Shown in pieces: positions 6,513 to 6,576 of a stretch of DNA of 6,576 bases; position 1 is the first letter of the stretch; each line of letters starts with the position of its first letter. The position numbers were made by a program, and so were the translations under genes. Source of the DNA: an uncultured Thermomicrobiales bacterium (GTDB taxonomy: Bacteria > Chloroflexota > Chloroflexia > Thermomicrobiales > Thermomicrobiaceae); contig CALAGB010000409.1 of NCBI GenBank assembly GCA_937891245.1, positions 1-6,576 on the forward strand, written 5' to 3'. The notes beneath the pieces were generated by a model. It had not been told where the DNA came from, ran no database searches, and saw only the letters and a list, made by a program, of their open reading frames with translations.

Positions 6513-6576
6513 ATGAAGACCATTGACATGCCAACCAAGACCGACGAGCGCATCGTGACGATGCTGCGCGCCGTCG
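6513..6576 (+). CDS. Start of an unidentified gene, cut by the window end
   Basis: Only 21 codons are present (MKTIDMPTKTDERIVTMLRAV), too few to name a family. The evidence for a gene is a near-consensus AGGAGG ribosome binding site at 6500-6505, 7 nt before the ATG, and a candidate promoter at 6454-6483. The start is hydrophilic and shows no signal peptide. It lies downstream of the palindromic element and is divergent from the PPOX gene, with 258 bp between the two start codons. Confidence 0.65.
   Translation, partial: MKTIDMPTKTDERIVTMLRAV

Noticed and set aside
6251..6553. 100-codon open frame on the minus strand
   Set aside because: It runs through the palindromic GTCATCCTGA element and the promoter/RBS of the gene at 6513. 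Its product (ILNRSEGS..., FFGCGLRMTT) is the familiar false translation of that repeat.

Overview
This GC-rich window looks chromosomal and most likely comes from a Chloroflexota bacterium of the Thermomicrobia/Sphaerobacter type. The placement rests on remembered protein families, not on a search. The secreted protein at 3530-5803 carries a VQYFDK...RMEI module and an EPYW...VLVQVFERRVLTYTPDN...GNVGQHYY module, both of which I associate with exported proteins of that lineage. The HTH-STAND-TPR regulator and the palindromic GTCATCCTGA intergenic element fit the same background.

Layout: (1) 1-2400, + strand: the 3' 799 codons of a large signalling regulator (XRE-like HTH, NB-ARC/STAND ATPase, winged helix, TPR-like repeats), with its start outside the window. 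(2) 2401-2549: a gap holding three GTTCC repeats at exact 10-bp spacing. (3) 2550-3098, +: a small secreted protein of unknown function with a clear signal peptide. (4) 3099-3529: about 430 bp without a gene, rich in inverted repeats, holding a second copy (17/20) of the 20-bp motif found upstream of the first secreted gene. (5) 3530-5803, +: a 757-aa modular secreted protein ending in a probable concanavalin-A-like jelly-roll domain. (6) 5817-6254, - strand: a PPOX-class flavin/F420-binding enzyme of the Rv0121 type, convergent with the secreted gene, with a 13-bp hairpin inside its last codons. (7) 6255-6512: an intergenic region with a roughly 130-bp palindromic MITE/REP-like element and a candidate promoter. 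(8) 6513 to the end: the first 21 codons of a gene with a strong ribosome binding site.

The working idea for 1-5803 is a sensor/regulator followed by two exported proteins that share an upstream DNA motif, so they may be co-regulated, possibly by the neighbouring regulator. This is inference. The PPOX enzyme and the gene that begins at 6513 appear to be separate units. I see no CRISPR array, tRNA, rRNA, phage gene or transposase. The least explained items are the shared phased motif, the alternative pairings in the leader of the large secreted gene, and the domain architecture of that secreted protein.
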